This document shows positions 50,421 through 59,327 of a stretch of 64,000 nucleotides of DNA, piece by piece. Source of the DNA: Desertifilum tharense IPPAS B-1220 (lineage in GTDB: Bacteria; Cyanobacteriota; Cyanobacteriia; Cyanobacteriales; Desertifilaceae); contig NZ_MJGC01000035.1 in assembly GCF_001746915.1 (NCBI RefSeq), forward strand, positions 1-64,000, given 5' to 3'. The notes beneath the pieces are model-generated. The model was not told the DNA's origin. It saw only the letters and a list, made by a program, of their open reading frames with translations, and searched no databases. The translations under genes and the position numbers were made by a program. The number at the start of each line of letters is the position of its first letter. The first letter of the stretch is position 1.

Positions 50421-52655
50421 ATGAAATTTCCCTTCCGCCGACTTTCTGAGCCAACTCAAACCGTAACGGCTAACCCAGAAGGTTTAGGAACCTTTGGCGG
50501 AGTGTATACCCCCTCAATTCTCACCATCCTAGGCGTCATTATGTATCTGCGCTTTGGGTGGGTTGTGGGGAATGTGGGATTAATTGGCACCTTAATTATT
50601 GTCACGCTCTCAACAGCCATTACCTTTTTAACCGCGCTTTCCGTTTGCGCGATCGCCACCGACCGAGTGGTTCGCGTGGGGGGCGCGTATTATATGATCA
50701 GTCGCTCCTTGGGGATTGAAACCGGAGGGGCTGTCGGGATCTCCCTGTACTTCGCCCAAGCCCTATCCGTGGCACTATACACCATTGGGTTTGCAGAGAG
50801 TGTCATTCAAACCTTCGGACACCTCAACCAGCTTTACGTCGCTTTAATCACCACCATCATTGTCGCTGCGATCGCCATTACCTCCGCCCAACTTGCAATC
50901 CGGGCGCAGTATATCATTATGGCCGCGATCGCCCTTTCCCTAGTCTCTTTCATCTTCGGTTCGCCCCTAGAAGCCACGCAAATTGAAATGTGGGGCGCGC
51001 CGGATCGACTTTCCGAACCCTTCTGGAACGTCTTCGCCGTCTTCTTCCCGGCGGTAACGGGAATTATGGCAGGGGTGAATATGTCGGGGGACTTGCGCGA
51101 TCCCACCCGTTCCCTCCCCACAGGCACCCTCGCCGCCGTGGGGACTGGCTATGTTATTTATATGGGGTTGCCCATTCTACTGGCAATGCGGGCCGATGCA
51201 GTCACCTTGATTAACGAACCCCTGATCATGCAACAAATGGCATTGTGGGGCCCTGCTATTTTGCTAGGGGTTTGGGGGGCAACGCTTTCGAGTGCCTTGG
51301 GGAGTATTTTGGGCGCGCCTCGCGTGTTACAGGCGCTGGCACGGGATGGGGTATTACCGCGATGGATGAGCGTTCTAGGGTCTGGCAGCGGCCGCAATGA
51401 CGAACCGCGCATGGGAACCATTGTCACCCTAGGAATTGCGATCGCAGCCGTTTATATTGGCGATCTCAACTTAATTGCCCCCATCCTCACCATGTTCTTC
51501 CTCACAACCTACATGGTATTGAATATTGCCGCCGGAATTGAGGGGTTTTTGCAAAGTCCCTCCTTTCGCCCTACCTTCCGCGTCCATTGGTCGCTTTCGA
51601 TGTTGGGGGCGGTGGGTTGCTTAATTGTAATGTTCTTAATTAACGCTGTGGCAACGGTTGCGGCGGCTTTAATTGTCTTGGGTATCTATATCTGGTTGGA
51701 ACGGCGCGAACTGCAAACCAACTGGGGAGACGTGCGGCACGGGATGTGGATGGAGTTATTGCGAACGGGGATTTTTCAGGTTGGACGACTTGACGATACC
51801 AAAAATTGGCGACCCCATATTTTGGTGCTTTCCGGCGCGCCGACGAAACGCTGGTCTTTGATTGAGTTGGCGAATAGTTTAACCCACAACCGGGGATTAA
51901 TTACCGTGGCGACGGTATTACCGGGCGGATCGCGCAGCATTACCCAACAGGAAGAGTTAGAAGCCACGATCCACGAGTATTTGGAACGGCGCGGGGTGCA
52001 AGCCTTAGTGCGATCGCTAACCGCCCCCGATCCCTTTGAAGGGGCGCAGCGTCTAGTCGAAATTTATGGAATAGGGCCTTTAGTCCCGAATACGATTTTA
52101 CTGGGGGATAGCGAAGAATCCTCTCGGCGCGATCGCTATTGCCAACTGATCGCCCATCTCTACCAAGCCAGACGCAATGTAATTATCCTGCGCGAAAATG
52201 CCCAGCAGGGCTTTGGTCAACGCCGACACATCGATATTTGGTGGGGCGGGTTGCACGCCAATGGCGGGTTGATGGTACTCTTGGCCGAACTTTTGCAAAC
52301 CGATCTCAACTGGCGCAACGCTCAAGTTTACCTCAAATTAATGGTTCCTGACGAAACAGCCGCCCAAGCCGCCCAGACCAATATCCATCAGGTACTGCAA
52401 CAGTTACGCTTTCGCGCCATTCCCCAAATCTTAATTGCCAACGGGCGGTCGTTTGATGAGGTTTTACGCGAGTCTTCCCAAAAAGCAGATTTGATTTTTA
52501 TGGGAATTGCCACCCCCAAAGACAATTTCACCCAGTATTATGAGAATTTGCAATTGCGAACGGTTAATTTACCCACGATCGTGTTTGTCTTGGCAACTTC
52601 TAATTTTAAGTTTGCTAAAGTCCTCGCAGAAGATGCGCTTCCCGCCAGCGATTAA
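50421..52655 (+). CDS. APC-superfamily cation-chloride/amino-acid transporter (SLC12-like)
   Basis: The protein has 744 residues from ATG 50421 (MKFPFRRLSEPTQTV). Twelve hydrophobic segments (about 30-420) begin with LGTFGGVYTPSILTILG then VIMYLRFGWVVG, the TM1 pattern of SLC12/Na-K-Cl cotransporter homologues in bacteria. The C-terminal soluble region (about 455-744) resembles the USP-like regulatory domain of those proteins. It likely moves potassium, chloride or amino acids across the inner membrane. It begins 66 bp after recQ on the same strand. The transported ion cannot be determined. Confidence 0.85.
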   Translation: MKFPFRRLSEPTQTVTANPEGLGTFGGVYTPSILTILGVIMYLRFGWVVGNVGLIGTLIIVTLSTAITFLTALSVCAIATDRVVRVGGAYYMISRSLGIETGGAVGISLYFAQALSVALYTIGFAESVIQTFGHLNQLYVALITTIIVAAIAITSAQLAIRAQYIIMAAIALSLVSFIFGSPLEATQIEMWGAPDRLSEPFWNVFAVFFPAVTGIMAGVNMSGDLRDPTRSLPTGTLAAVGTGYVIYMGLPILLAMRADAVTLINEPLIMQQMALWGPAILLGVWGATLSSALGSILGAPRVLQALARDGVLPRWMSVLGSGSGRNDEPRMGTIVTLGIAIAAVYIGDLNLIAPILTMFFLTTYMVLNIAAGIEGFLQSPSFRPTFRVHWSLSMLGAVGCLIVMFLINAVATVAAALIVLGIYIWLERRELQTNWGDVRHGMWMELLRTGIFQVGRLDDTKNWRPHILVLSGAPTKRWSLIELANSLTHNRGLITVATVLPGGSRSITQQEELEATIHEYLERRGVQALVRSLTAPDPFEGAQRLVEIYGIGPLVPNTILLGDSEESSRRDRYCQLIAHLYQARRNVIILRENAQQGFGQRRHIDIWWGGLHANGGLMVLLAELLQTDLNWRNAQVYLKLMVPDETAAQAAQTNIHQVLQQLRFRAIPQILIANGRSFDEVLRESSQKADLIFMGIATPKDNFTQYYENLQLRTVNLPTIVFVLATSNFKFAKVLAEDALPASD

Positions 52656-52711
52656 ACAGAAATTTCAGACAACCTGCGGCAAAATAAGGAAAAATACCCC
52701 CACCCGCAGCT

Positions 52712-53287
52712 ATGTCTAAGCAAAAAAAGCACACTCTTAAGTGGGTAAAACAAACCCTAGAGCTAAAAGAGGATCATAACTGGAAATCTGAACCCGGAAC
52801 GCGGATCTTTGTCGCTGGACGCGGTGCGGTGCGGTTCGATGTCCCTGAAAACTGGCATTTTCAACCCCAGGAAAAGTCTTTTCAGTTTACCGACCGCAAG
52901 CCCCCCCACGACGATTGTCGCCTAGAAGCCTCCTATAATTTATTGCCGCCGGGAGAGTGGGCGGAATTTCCTTTAGTTCCTGTGTTAAAAAAGCTAGTCA
53001 AAGAGGACGAACGCAACCCCATTGAAATTGGGGAAGTGGTGAAACTGAACCGACAAACCGCCCGAATTGTTTGGTCGCAAATGAAGTTTATTGACCCCAT
53101 TGAGAACCGCGAAGCCTATTCTCGAATTTGTATTGGTTTGGGTTCTAACGTGCAATGTTTAATTACGTTTGACTATTGGGTAGACGATGCTGAAAAGTTT
53201 ACCCCAGTTTGGGATGGAGTGATGAATTCATTGGTTTTGGGGTTATTTATTCGCGATCCGCGCGCGGGTTTTGCGCTGCCCGACTAA
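52712..53287 (+). CDS. Conserved hypothetical protein (possible PsbP/LpqN-like fold)
   Basis: The 191-residue soluble protein has a beta-rich pattern, FVAGRGAVRFDVPENWHFQP followed by EKSFQFTDRKPPHDDCRLEASYNL, and a later CLITFDYWVDDAEKFTPVWDGVMNSL. The layout (short beta-start, FDVPENW, paired strands ending with an alpha-helix) recalls the DUF1795/PsbP-like fold, but the match is weak. There is no signal peptide. It lies between two transporter genes, 56 bp after the SLC12-like one. Function is unknown. Confidence 0.7.
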   Translation: MSKQKKHTLKWVKQTLELKEDHNWKSEPGTRIFVAGRGAVRFDVPENWHFQPQEKSFQFTDRKPPHDDCRLEASYNLLPPGEWAEFPLVPVLKKLVKEDERNPIEIGEVVKLNRQTARIVWSQMKFIDPIENREAYSRICIGLGSNVQCLITFDYWVDDAEKFTPVWDGVMNSLVLGLFIRDPRAGFALPD

Positions 53288-53353
53288 GGGCGCAACACTC
53301 GTCCAATTTGGATACGCATAGATGTGAAAATTTCGGTAAAAGGGAGTTAAACC

Positions 53354-54901
53354 ATGCCAGAACCCACCCCTCCCGATCCTCAAACTGAGGACAAGCCAGC
53401 CAATCTTTTAGATAAAATCCTAACGGCGATCGAACGGATTGGCGATAAGCTGCCCGATCCCATTACGCTGTTTTTCTTTTTGAGTTTAGCAATTTTGGCG
53501 ATTAGTGCGATCGCAGCTTGGGCGAATGTCTCGGTTGTCCATCCCGGTACTCAAGAAACCATCAGTGCGGTGTCTTTATTAACCGCCGATGGAGTGCGAC
53601 GCATTGTTACTGAAGCTACACAGAATTTTATTACTTTCCCGCCTTTAGGGGTGGTTTTAGTGGCTATGTTAGGGGTCGGCGTTGCCGAATATACAGGCTT
53701 GCTGGCTGCCGTTTTGCGAAGATTAGTCTTATTTGCCCCTGCTCGATTGATCTCTCCAGTCGTCGTTTTTGCAGGGGTGATGTCTAACCTCGCCTCCGAT
53801 GCGGGTTATGTAGTTTTAGTCCCTTTAGGTGCGGTTATCTTCCGAGCCTTTAAGCGTCACCCCATTGCTGGATTAGCAGCCGCTTTTGCGGGCGTTTCTG
53901 GGGGATTTAGCGCCAATTTGTTGATTGGACCAACGGATTCGTTACTTGCTGGTTTAAGTCAAAGTGCGGCCCAAATCATTGACCCTAACTATGGGGTGAA
54001 TGCGACGGCAAATTTCTATTTTATGTTTATTTCTACTTTCCTGATTATGCTGGTAGGATGGTACGTTACGGATAAAATCGTTGAGCCGCGTTTAGGGGTT
54101 TATCAACCCGAAAATCAGGAAGAAGATATTACTGAACTCACCGCAGCAGAGCGGAAAGGGTTGCGTTGGGCGGGTCTTGCTTTACTCGCTTATTTAGCCT
54201 TTATTGCAATTTTAACGCTTCCTCCCCAAGGGATTTTACGCGACCCAGAAACCCAAGCGCTGATTCCTTCTCCATTTATTAACGGGATTGTATTCCTGAT
54301 TGCGATCGCCTTTTTTATTCCCGGCGTTGTCTACGGGAAAGTAGCTGGAACCATTCAAAACGATCGGGATGTGGCTAAAGGCTTATCTCATTCGATGAGT
54401 TCCCTAGGGTATTATATCGCTCTTGCCTTTATTGCCGCCCAATTTATTGCTTACTTCAGTTGGAGTAACTTAGGGGTAATTCTAGCGATTAATGGTGCAG
54501 AATTAATTCAAGCTAGTGGTTTCTCCGGGCCACCACTGCTAATTTTATTTATCCTACTCAGTGGCTTTATCAATCTCTTTGTCGGCTCTGCTTCTGCAAA
54601 GTGGGCAATTATGGCTCCCGTATTTATTCCCATGTTAATGTTAGTGGGATTGTCGCCAGAACTCACCCAAGCCGCTTATCGCATTGGCGATTCAACGATG
54701 AATATTGTCACGCCGTTAATGCCCTATTTTCCAGTGGTGGTTGCTTTCGGTCAAAGATACGATCGCGATTTAGGCATTGGCAAACTCATCTCTTTGATGC
54801 TACCCTATTCCCTGGCTTTTTTACTCGCTTGGTCAATCTTATTTGTCGCTTGGTTTGTCTTAAATATTCCCCTAGGCCCTGGCGCACCCATTAGAATTTA
54901 A
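53354..54901 (+). CDS. AbgT family transporter
   Basis: The 515-residue protein has 11-12 hydrophobic segments and the AbgT N-terminal pattern GDKLPDPITLFFFLSLAIL. Further motifs are LASDAGYVVLVPLGAVIF (about 152-170), FSANLLIGPTDSLLAGLSQ (about 195-213) and GSASAKWAIMAPVFIPML (near 411-428). E. coli AbgT takes up p-aminobenzoyl-glutamate, and relatives such as MtrF export sulfonamides. The substrate here is unknown. A good RBS (AAGGGAG) precedes the ATG. It is followed by the CCCCTCACCC hairpin. Confidence 0.92.
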   Translation: MPEPTPPDPQTEDKPANLLDKILTAIERIGDKLPDPITLFFFLSLAILAISAIAAWANVSVVHPGTQETISAVSLLTADGVRRIVTEATQNFITFPPLGVVLVAMLGVGVAEYTGLLAAVLRRLVLFAPARLISPVVVFAGVMSNLASDAGYVVLVPLGAVIFRAFKRHPIAGLAAAFAGVSGGFSANLLIGPTDSLLAGLSQSAAQIIDPNYGVNATANFYFMFISTFLIMLVGWYVTDKIVEPRLGVYQPENQEEDITELTAAERKGLRWAGLALLAYLAFIAILTLPPQGILRDPETQALIPSPFINGIVFLIAIAFFIPGVVYGKVAGTIQNDRDVAKGLSHSMSSLGYYIALAFIAAQFIAYFSWSNLGVILAINGAELIQASGFSGPPLLILFILLSGFINLFVGSASAKWAIMAPVFIPMLMLVGLSPELTQAAYRIGDSTMNIVTPLMPYFPVVVAFGQRYDRDLGIGKLISLMLPYSLAFLLAWSILFVAWFVLNIPLGPGAPIRI

Positions 54902-54949
54902 TCTCAATAGAACTCAATTCTCAATAAAAAAGGTGAACCTTCCTTTACT

Positions 54950-54985
54950 CCCCTCACCCTAGGGAGAGGGGTTGGGGGTGAGGGG
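54950..54985. repeat. CCCCTCACCC dispersed hairpin repeat, copy 2
   Basis: CCCCTCACCC at 54950-54959 pairs with GGGTGAGGGG at 54976-54985, a perfect 10-bp stem. The whole unit is the inverted counterpart of 43819-43854. Lying 49 nt after the AbgT stop it may act as terminator. Confidence 0.8.
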
Positions 54986-55028
54986 AAGTTTTCAACTGAT
55001 TGAAGCACAATTAAAGGGTGTCAAAACT

Positions 55029-55170
55029 TCGGTAGCTGCTGTCAGCAATAGAGCTACTGTAGGAGCCATTCTTGTGTTTGGCTAGATCCTACCCCTCGCA
55101 GTCCTAGTTAAAGCGTAACCTAGGCAGAACCATCAACGGACTGAGGAATGTTGCTATCCTCCCTCAGAAC
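55029..55170 (+). other. Run of four hairpins in the leader of chlM
   Basis: Four stems were read by eye. (A) GTAGCT/AGCTAC at 55032-55057 with an inner GCT/AGC. (B) GTAGGA-GCCA / TGGC-TAGA-TCCTAC at 55059-55092, 10 pairs and a 4-nt bulge. (C) CCTAG-TTA / TAA-C-CTAGG at 55103-55124, 8 pairs and one bulge. (D) CTGAGG/CCTCAG at 55141-55167. It contains no ORF and precedes the chlM start by about 60 nt. It may be a structured 5' leader or a small RNA; no known riboswitch was recognised. Confidence 0.5.
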
Positions 55171-55230
55171 TTGAACCAATAACTGATATATTAAGAAATC
55201 GTTCTGTATCCCAACCCTTCGCAATTTTTT

Positions 55231-55920
55231 ATGACTACTGTTGATGATAAATCTGTTGTAAAAGAGTATTTCAACGCTACGGGGTTCGATCGTTGGCGGC
55301 GGATCTATGGCGATGGTGAAGTCAATAAAGTTCAGCTTGATATTCGCATCGGACACCAGCAAACGATTGATACTGTCCTAGATTGGTTAAAAGCCGATGA
55401 TAATTTAAATCATTTGACAATTTGCGATGCGGGATGCGGAGTTGGGAGTTTAAGCATTCCCCTCGCCGAAGCGGGTGCTAAGGTTGAGGCAAGCGACATC
55501 TCCGAAAAAATGGTGGGTGAAGCCAAAGAAAGAGCCGAGTCTGAGACGCTAAAAGGTTCTCTGAATTTGAGCGTCCAAGATTTAGAATCTCTTCGAGGTC
55601 AGTATCATACGGTGATTTGCCTGGATGTGTTAATTCACTATCCGCAAAACCAAGCGGATGCTATGATTTCGCATCTGTGTTCTTTAAGCGAGTCGCGGGT
55701 GATTCTGAGTTTTGCGCCTAAAACTTGCTTCTATAGTTTATTAAAGAAGATTGGCAGTCTGTTTCCCGGTCCTAGTAAAACGACTCGCGCTTATTTGCAC
55801 AAAGAAGCGGATGTAATCGCGATTTTAGAGAAAAACGGGTTTCAAATTCAACGTCAAGCCATGACCAAAACCCGCTTCTATTTTTCTCGGATCTTGGAAG
55901 CAACCCGGAGTGCAAGTTAA
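55231..55920 (+). CDS. chlM: Magnesium protoporphyrin IX methyltransferase
   Basis: The 229-residue SAM-dependent enzyme methylates the C13 propionate of Mg-protoporphyrin IX in chlorophyll synthesis. The family N-terminus VVKEYFNATGFDRWRRIYGD is diagnostic. Motif I ICDAGCGVGSLSIPLA (about 68-83), KVEASDISEKMV and CLDVLIHYP give the SAM site. The C-terminal part TKTRFYFSRILEATR matches the family. It is preceded by the structured leader at 55029-55170 and followed 34 bp later by an unknown small membrane protein. Confidence 0.96.
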   Translation: MTTVDDKSVVKEYFNATGFDRWRRIYGDGEVNKVQLDIRIGHQQTIDTVLDWLKADDNLNHLTICDAGCGVGSLSIPLAEAGAKVEASDISEKMVGEAKERAESETLKGSLNLSVQDLESLRGQYHTVICLDVLIHYPQNQADAMISHLCSLSESRVILSFAPKTCFYSLLKKIGSLFPGPSKTTRAYLHKEADVIAILEKNGFQIQRQAMTKTRFYFSRILEATRSAS

Positions 55921-55954
55921 AATAAGCAGCGATGAGTAGGGTGGGGCGATCGCA

Positions 55955-56359
55955 ATGAGGCTATTCAAAAAGCTAGCGGCGGGAGTTCTGTTAAGCGCGG
56001 GTTGCGTGCTGCTATTAGCCGTAGCCGTCGATCGTCTAGATGAGGTGGATGAAGAAGAAACCCCCATCGCCGCAATTGTCACCGCTTTAGCCCTCGGTGT
56101 CCCCGCGATCGCCTCCGGAGGGGCGATCCTCAAGCAACTACATCGCGATCGCCAACAAGCCGAACGCGATCGCCTGCAATCGACCTTTTACCACCTCCTC
56201 GAAGCTAACAATGGCCGACTGACGGTTTTGCGGTTGGCAATGGCAGCGAACCTCCCCGCCGCCACGGCTAGACAATACCTCGATGAAAACGCTAAATGCT
56301 TCAACGCTGAGTTTGAACCCCTAGATAATGGCGATATTGCCTACCAGTTCTACCTCTAG
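55955..56359 (+). CDS. Small membrane protein with winged-helix-like C-terminus, hypothetical
   Basis: The 134-residue protein has two hydrophobic segments (about 8-25 and 40-60) followed by a coiled polar region (KQLHRDRQQAERDRLQS, about 63-79). A C-terminal domain of about 50 residues (EANNGRLTVLRLAMAANLPA then ARQYLDENAKCF) resembles a winged helix. It lies 34 bp after chlM on the same strand and could be cotranscribed. The coding DNA holds several HIP1 octamers. Function is unknown. Confidence 0.7.
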   Translation: MRLFKKLAAGVLLSAGCVLLLAVAVDRLDEVDEEETPIAAIVTALALGVPAIASGGAILKQLHRDRQQAERDRLQSTFYHLLEANNGRLTVLRLAMAANLPAATARQYLDENAKCFNAEFEPLDNGDIAYQFYL

Positions 56360-56466
56360 AAGGGAATTCGATCGCGCGATCGCGCGAGTGCTGATTCTCT
56401 CCAAAATGCCTGATTTGGATTGGGTAAGTCTGAATTAAACTAAAGTACATTAGAGGCTGACTATCT

Positions 56467-56844
56467 GTGAGCAAAATATTTTTGTTCGCTGCGGCTATTT
56501 TTGCCGGACTTTCAGTAGCAATGGGGGCATTTGGTTCCCATGCGTTGAAAACCGCCCTAAGCGATCGCGCTTTAGAGATTTTTGAAACGGGAACCCGCTA
56601 CGAGATGTATCATGCCTTGGGGTTGCTCGCGATCGCTTTACTCCTGAGTCAAACACCCAATGGGCATTTCTGGTTAATTGCTGCCGGTTATGCGTTTATT
56701 GTGGGGATTTTCTTATTTTCGGGCAGCCTTTACGCCCTTAGCATGACGGGTATCAAAGGAATGGGAGCCATTACCCCCCTCGGTGGCATTGCCTTTTTAT
56801 TAGGCTGGGGATGTTTAGCGATCGCCGCTTGGAGTTTCAAATAG
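56467..56844 (+). CDS. DUF423 family small membrane protein
   Basis: The 125-residue protein starts at GTG 56467. Four hydrophobic segments and the family pattern MGAFGSHALK near residue 20, TGTRYEMYHALGLLAIALL (about 41-59) and MGAITPLGGIAFLLGWGCLA (about 98-117) are seen. DUF423 (YgdD-like) proteins are widespread, integral membrane and of unknown role. It is followed on the other strand by mreD. Confidence 0.9.
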   Translation: MSKIFLFAAAIFAGLSVAMGAFGSHALKTALSDRALEIFETGTRYEMYHALGLLAIALLLSQTPNGHFWLIAAGYAFIVGIFLFSGSLYALSMTGIKGMGAITPLGGIAFLLGWGCLAIAAWSFK

Positions 56845-56948
56845 TCCTGGGTTGAAAGTGAAACAAGGCGGGACACAACCAGCCTTCTAGGTCGCGTTCC
56901 GCAAGAGCAATACCCATTCCCTTTCAAAACGATAGGGACAAATGACCG

Positions 56949-57509
56949 TCAGGTTTGAGACTGTTCGTAGCTATTGACCAATTGCCACCAACGACTGAGC
57001 GGGAAATACACCACCGGGGCCCACAAGCTGCTGAGAATAGCTGAAGAGAGGGCAATTCGCTGATTATCCATCCAGATATCGGTTAAAGTGCGATCGCCTG
57101 TCAGATGAAACTGTACGGCTAACACCGTCTCAGCCACAATTGCCATGCCAAACGCGATCAGGGCAATGGAAATAAAATCTTCCTGGATATAGCGCTGCTT
57201 CTGAAAATGTCCCGTCAGCGCCCCAACCACAATCAAACTCAAAGCATGAGTGGGATGAGGGCTAGTCATCCCATCTTGCAATAAACCCAAAACCAGACCT
57301 GCAAAAGCACCCTGTAGGGTTGTTCGTTTAATGCTCCAAGCCACGACCCAAATCAACGGCCAATTTGGACCAATTCCCAATAACTCCATTCCGGGCAAGC
57401 GGGCGGGCAATAAAATGACGCACGCGATCGCCGAAACAATCGTAATCGTCCAATTCAAACATTGACGAGCCGTGGGATTCCATCGCAGTAGACTCTTGAG
57501 ATTACTCAA
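56949..57509 (-). CDS. mreD: Rod shape-determining protein MreD
   Basis: The 186-residue protein has five to six hydrophobic segments (about 18-36, 46-58, 64-80, 90-106, 115-135, 150-175). Such small hydrophobic proteins directly after mreC are MreD. The internal LVLGLLQDGMTSPHPTHAL, with an Asp in a membrane segment, matches the family. It belongs to the elongation machinery organising peptidoglycan synthesis with MreB and MreC. Its start overlaps the mreC stop by 8 nt. Cyanobacterial MreD is poorly conserved, but context is decisive. Confidence 0.9.
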   Translation of the reverse strand: MSNLKSLLRWNPTARQCLNWTITIVSAIACVILLPARLPGMELLGIGPNWPLIWVVAWSIKRTTLQGAFAGLVLGLLQDGMTSPHPTHALSLIVVGALTGHFQKQRYIQEDFISIALIAFGMAIVAETVLAVQFHLTGDRTLTDIWMDNQRIALSSAILSSLWAPVVYFPLSRWWQLVNSYEQSQT

Positions 57510-58281
57510 GGGGTTGTTCTCCTGAGCTATCCTCTGCTAAACGGGGATTATTTTCCAGCACAATCACCCATTCTAGATAGCCGATGGGAGCCGAAAACTT
57601 AACGACCGCCTCCGGAGCCGGACTCTTCGTTAAATCGATCGACTCAACAACACCCACCGGATACCCAGCCGGGAACAGGTGAGAAAACGGAGAAGTCGAA
57701 ACGATATCTCCCGGACGCACATCAGGAACCTTATCAAAAAATTCCATCACCGCGTTGCTTTCCCCTTGACCCCGCATATAGCCCATAAAGCGGCTGCGGC
57801 TAATCGTTACGCCCACTCGACTGCTGGGATCGCTCAGAAGTAAAACTCGACTCGTGTTAGGGGTAACACCGATCACGCGTCCAACCACGCCTCCGGTACC
57901 CGTAACGATATACCCTTCCTGAATGCCATCGTTACTCCCCCGACCCAAGGTAATTTGTTTCCACCAATGGTCAGCACTGCGTCCCACAATTGGAGCCACA
58001 ATTCCTTGTTTTTTCGTCGTCGATTTATAATCGAGGAGTTCTTTTAACTGCTGATTTTGGCTTTCCAGCTCCACTAGGCGAGCTTGGAGTTCTACCATCC
58101 GAGCATCCATAAGTTGCTCTTGTTTAGATGGCTCTGACTGGAAAGGACGAGTTACCAACTGATATGCTTCAAACAGAAGTGCAGCTTGAGTTTGCCGCAC
58201 ATATAACGCACTACCTAGCACCAGACTGGCCAGCACTATCAGTAATCCATTTCGATCCCACCAGCGACGTAGAGTAAACAT
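57502..58281 (-). CDS. mreC: Rod shape-determining protein MreC
   Basis: The 259-residue protein has one N-terminal membrane helix (about 11-31), a coiled coil (about 50-87, QEQLMDARMVELQARLVELE continuing to LKELLDYK) and two beta-barrel domains starting GIVAPIVGRSADHWWKQITL. GRGSNDGIQEGYIV, RVLLLSDPSSRVGV and GDIVSTSPFSHLFPAGYPVG are family motifs. It is periplasmic and links MreB filaments to the wall-synthesis enzymes. It sits 5 bp after mreB and overlaps mreD, all minus strand. Confidence 0.94.
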   Translation of the reverse strand: MFTLRRWWDRNGLLIVLASLVLGSALYVRQTQAALLFEAYQLVTRPFQSEPSKQEQLMDARMVELQARLVELESQNQQLKELLDYKSTTKKQGIVAPIVGRSADHWWKQITLGRGSNDGIQEGYIVTGTGGVVGRVIGVTPNTSRVLLLSDPSSRVGVTISRSRFMGYMRGQGESNAVMEFFDKVPDVRPGDIVSTSPFSHLFPAGYPVGVVESIDLTKSPAPEAVVKFSAPIGYLEWVIVLENNPRLAEDSSGEQPLE

Positions 58282-58286
58282 TGAAC

Positions 58287-59327
58287 CTACAGATTGCGTG
58301 AGCGACCGCTAAATACCCGTTCCAGTTGCTTGAAGTTCTCTAAAACGCGACCCGTACCTAAGACAACGCAGCTTAGAGGATCGGCAGCAACGTGAGTCAC
58401 AATTCCGGTTTCGTGACTGATTAAGGTATCTAACCCTTTGAGTAAGGCACCACCACCGGCCAGCATAATCCCGCGATCGATAATATCCGCAGCGAGTTCT
58501 GGCGGCGTCCGTTCGAGCGTCCGTTTGACCGCTTCAATAATGACTGAAAGGGGTTCAGACATGCTCTCGCGGATTTCTGGCCCTTTAATACTAACCGTAC
58601 GCGGCAAACCCGAAAGTAAGTGCAAACCGCGCACTTCCATTGTGGCCTCGTCCGTATCCATTGTGGGATAAGCCGAGCCAATCTGAATTTTGATTTCTTC
58701 GGCGGTTCTTTCCCCAACGACAAGGTTATGGACTTTCTTCATGTACTGCGTAATCGAATCGCTGAGTTCGTCACCCGCAACCCGCACAGACTCGCTAATA
58801 ACCGTACCTTGTAAGCTGAGAACGGCGACTTCAGTAGTTCCGCCACCAATGTCAATAATCATGTTGCCTGTTGGTTCAGCAACGGGCAATCCTGCCCCAA
58901 TCGCAGCGGCGACAGGTTCGTCAATCAGATAAACATCCCGCGCGCCAGCTTGGGCAGCAGCTTCCATTACAGCACGTCTTTCAACGCCCGTCACGCCGGA
59001 AGGAATTCCGATGACGATGCGAGGAGAAATCAGTCCTCCTTTGCCTTCATGAACGCGCTCGATAAAATGTTTGAGCATCAATTCTGCGGTATCGAAGTCA
59101 GCAATGACTCCATCTCGCAGCGGACGAAAGGTATCGACGTTTCCAGGGGTACGGCCTAGCATTTTTTTGGCGTCTTCGCCAACCGCTAGGGGTTGCTTCG
59201 TCTCGTGGTCAATGGCAACCACTGAGGGTTCTTGAAGCACGATCCCTTTACCCGATACATAAACTAAAGTGTTGGCGGTACCGAGGTCGATACCCATGTC
59301 CCGTGAAAATCGACTGAAAAGACCCAC
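58287..59327 (-). CDS. mreB: Cell shape-determining protein MreB
   Basis: The 346-residue actin homologue forms filaments on the inner membrane and directs wall growth. Nucleotide-binding signatures are all present: DMGIDLGTANTLVYVSGKGI (phosphate 1), LIDEPVAAAIGAGLP, MIIDIGGGTTEVAVLSL (phosphate 2) and GIMLAGGGALLKGLD (adenosine). The N-terminal MGLFSRFSR gives a short amphipathic membrane helix, and length fits the family. The region upstream, shared with divergent ssb, is palindrome-rich and probably carries its promoter. Confidence 0.97.
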   Translation of the reverse strand: MGLFSRFSRDMGIDLGTANTLVYVSGKGIVLQEPSVVAIDHETKQPLAVGEDAKKMLGRTPGNVDTFRPLRDGVIADFDTAELMLKHFIERVHEGKGGLISPRIVIGIPSGVTGVERRAVMEAAAQAGARDVYLIDEPVAAAIGAGLPVAEPTGNMIIDIGGGTTEVAVLSLQGTVISESVRVAGDELSDSITQYMKKVHNLVVGERTAEEIKIQIGSAYPTMDTDEATMEVRGLHLLSGLPRTVSIKGPEIRESMSEPLSVIIEAVKRTLERTPPELAADIIDRGIMLAGGGALLKGLDTLISHETGIVTHVAADPLSCVVLGTGRVLENFKQLERVFSGRSRNL

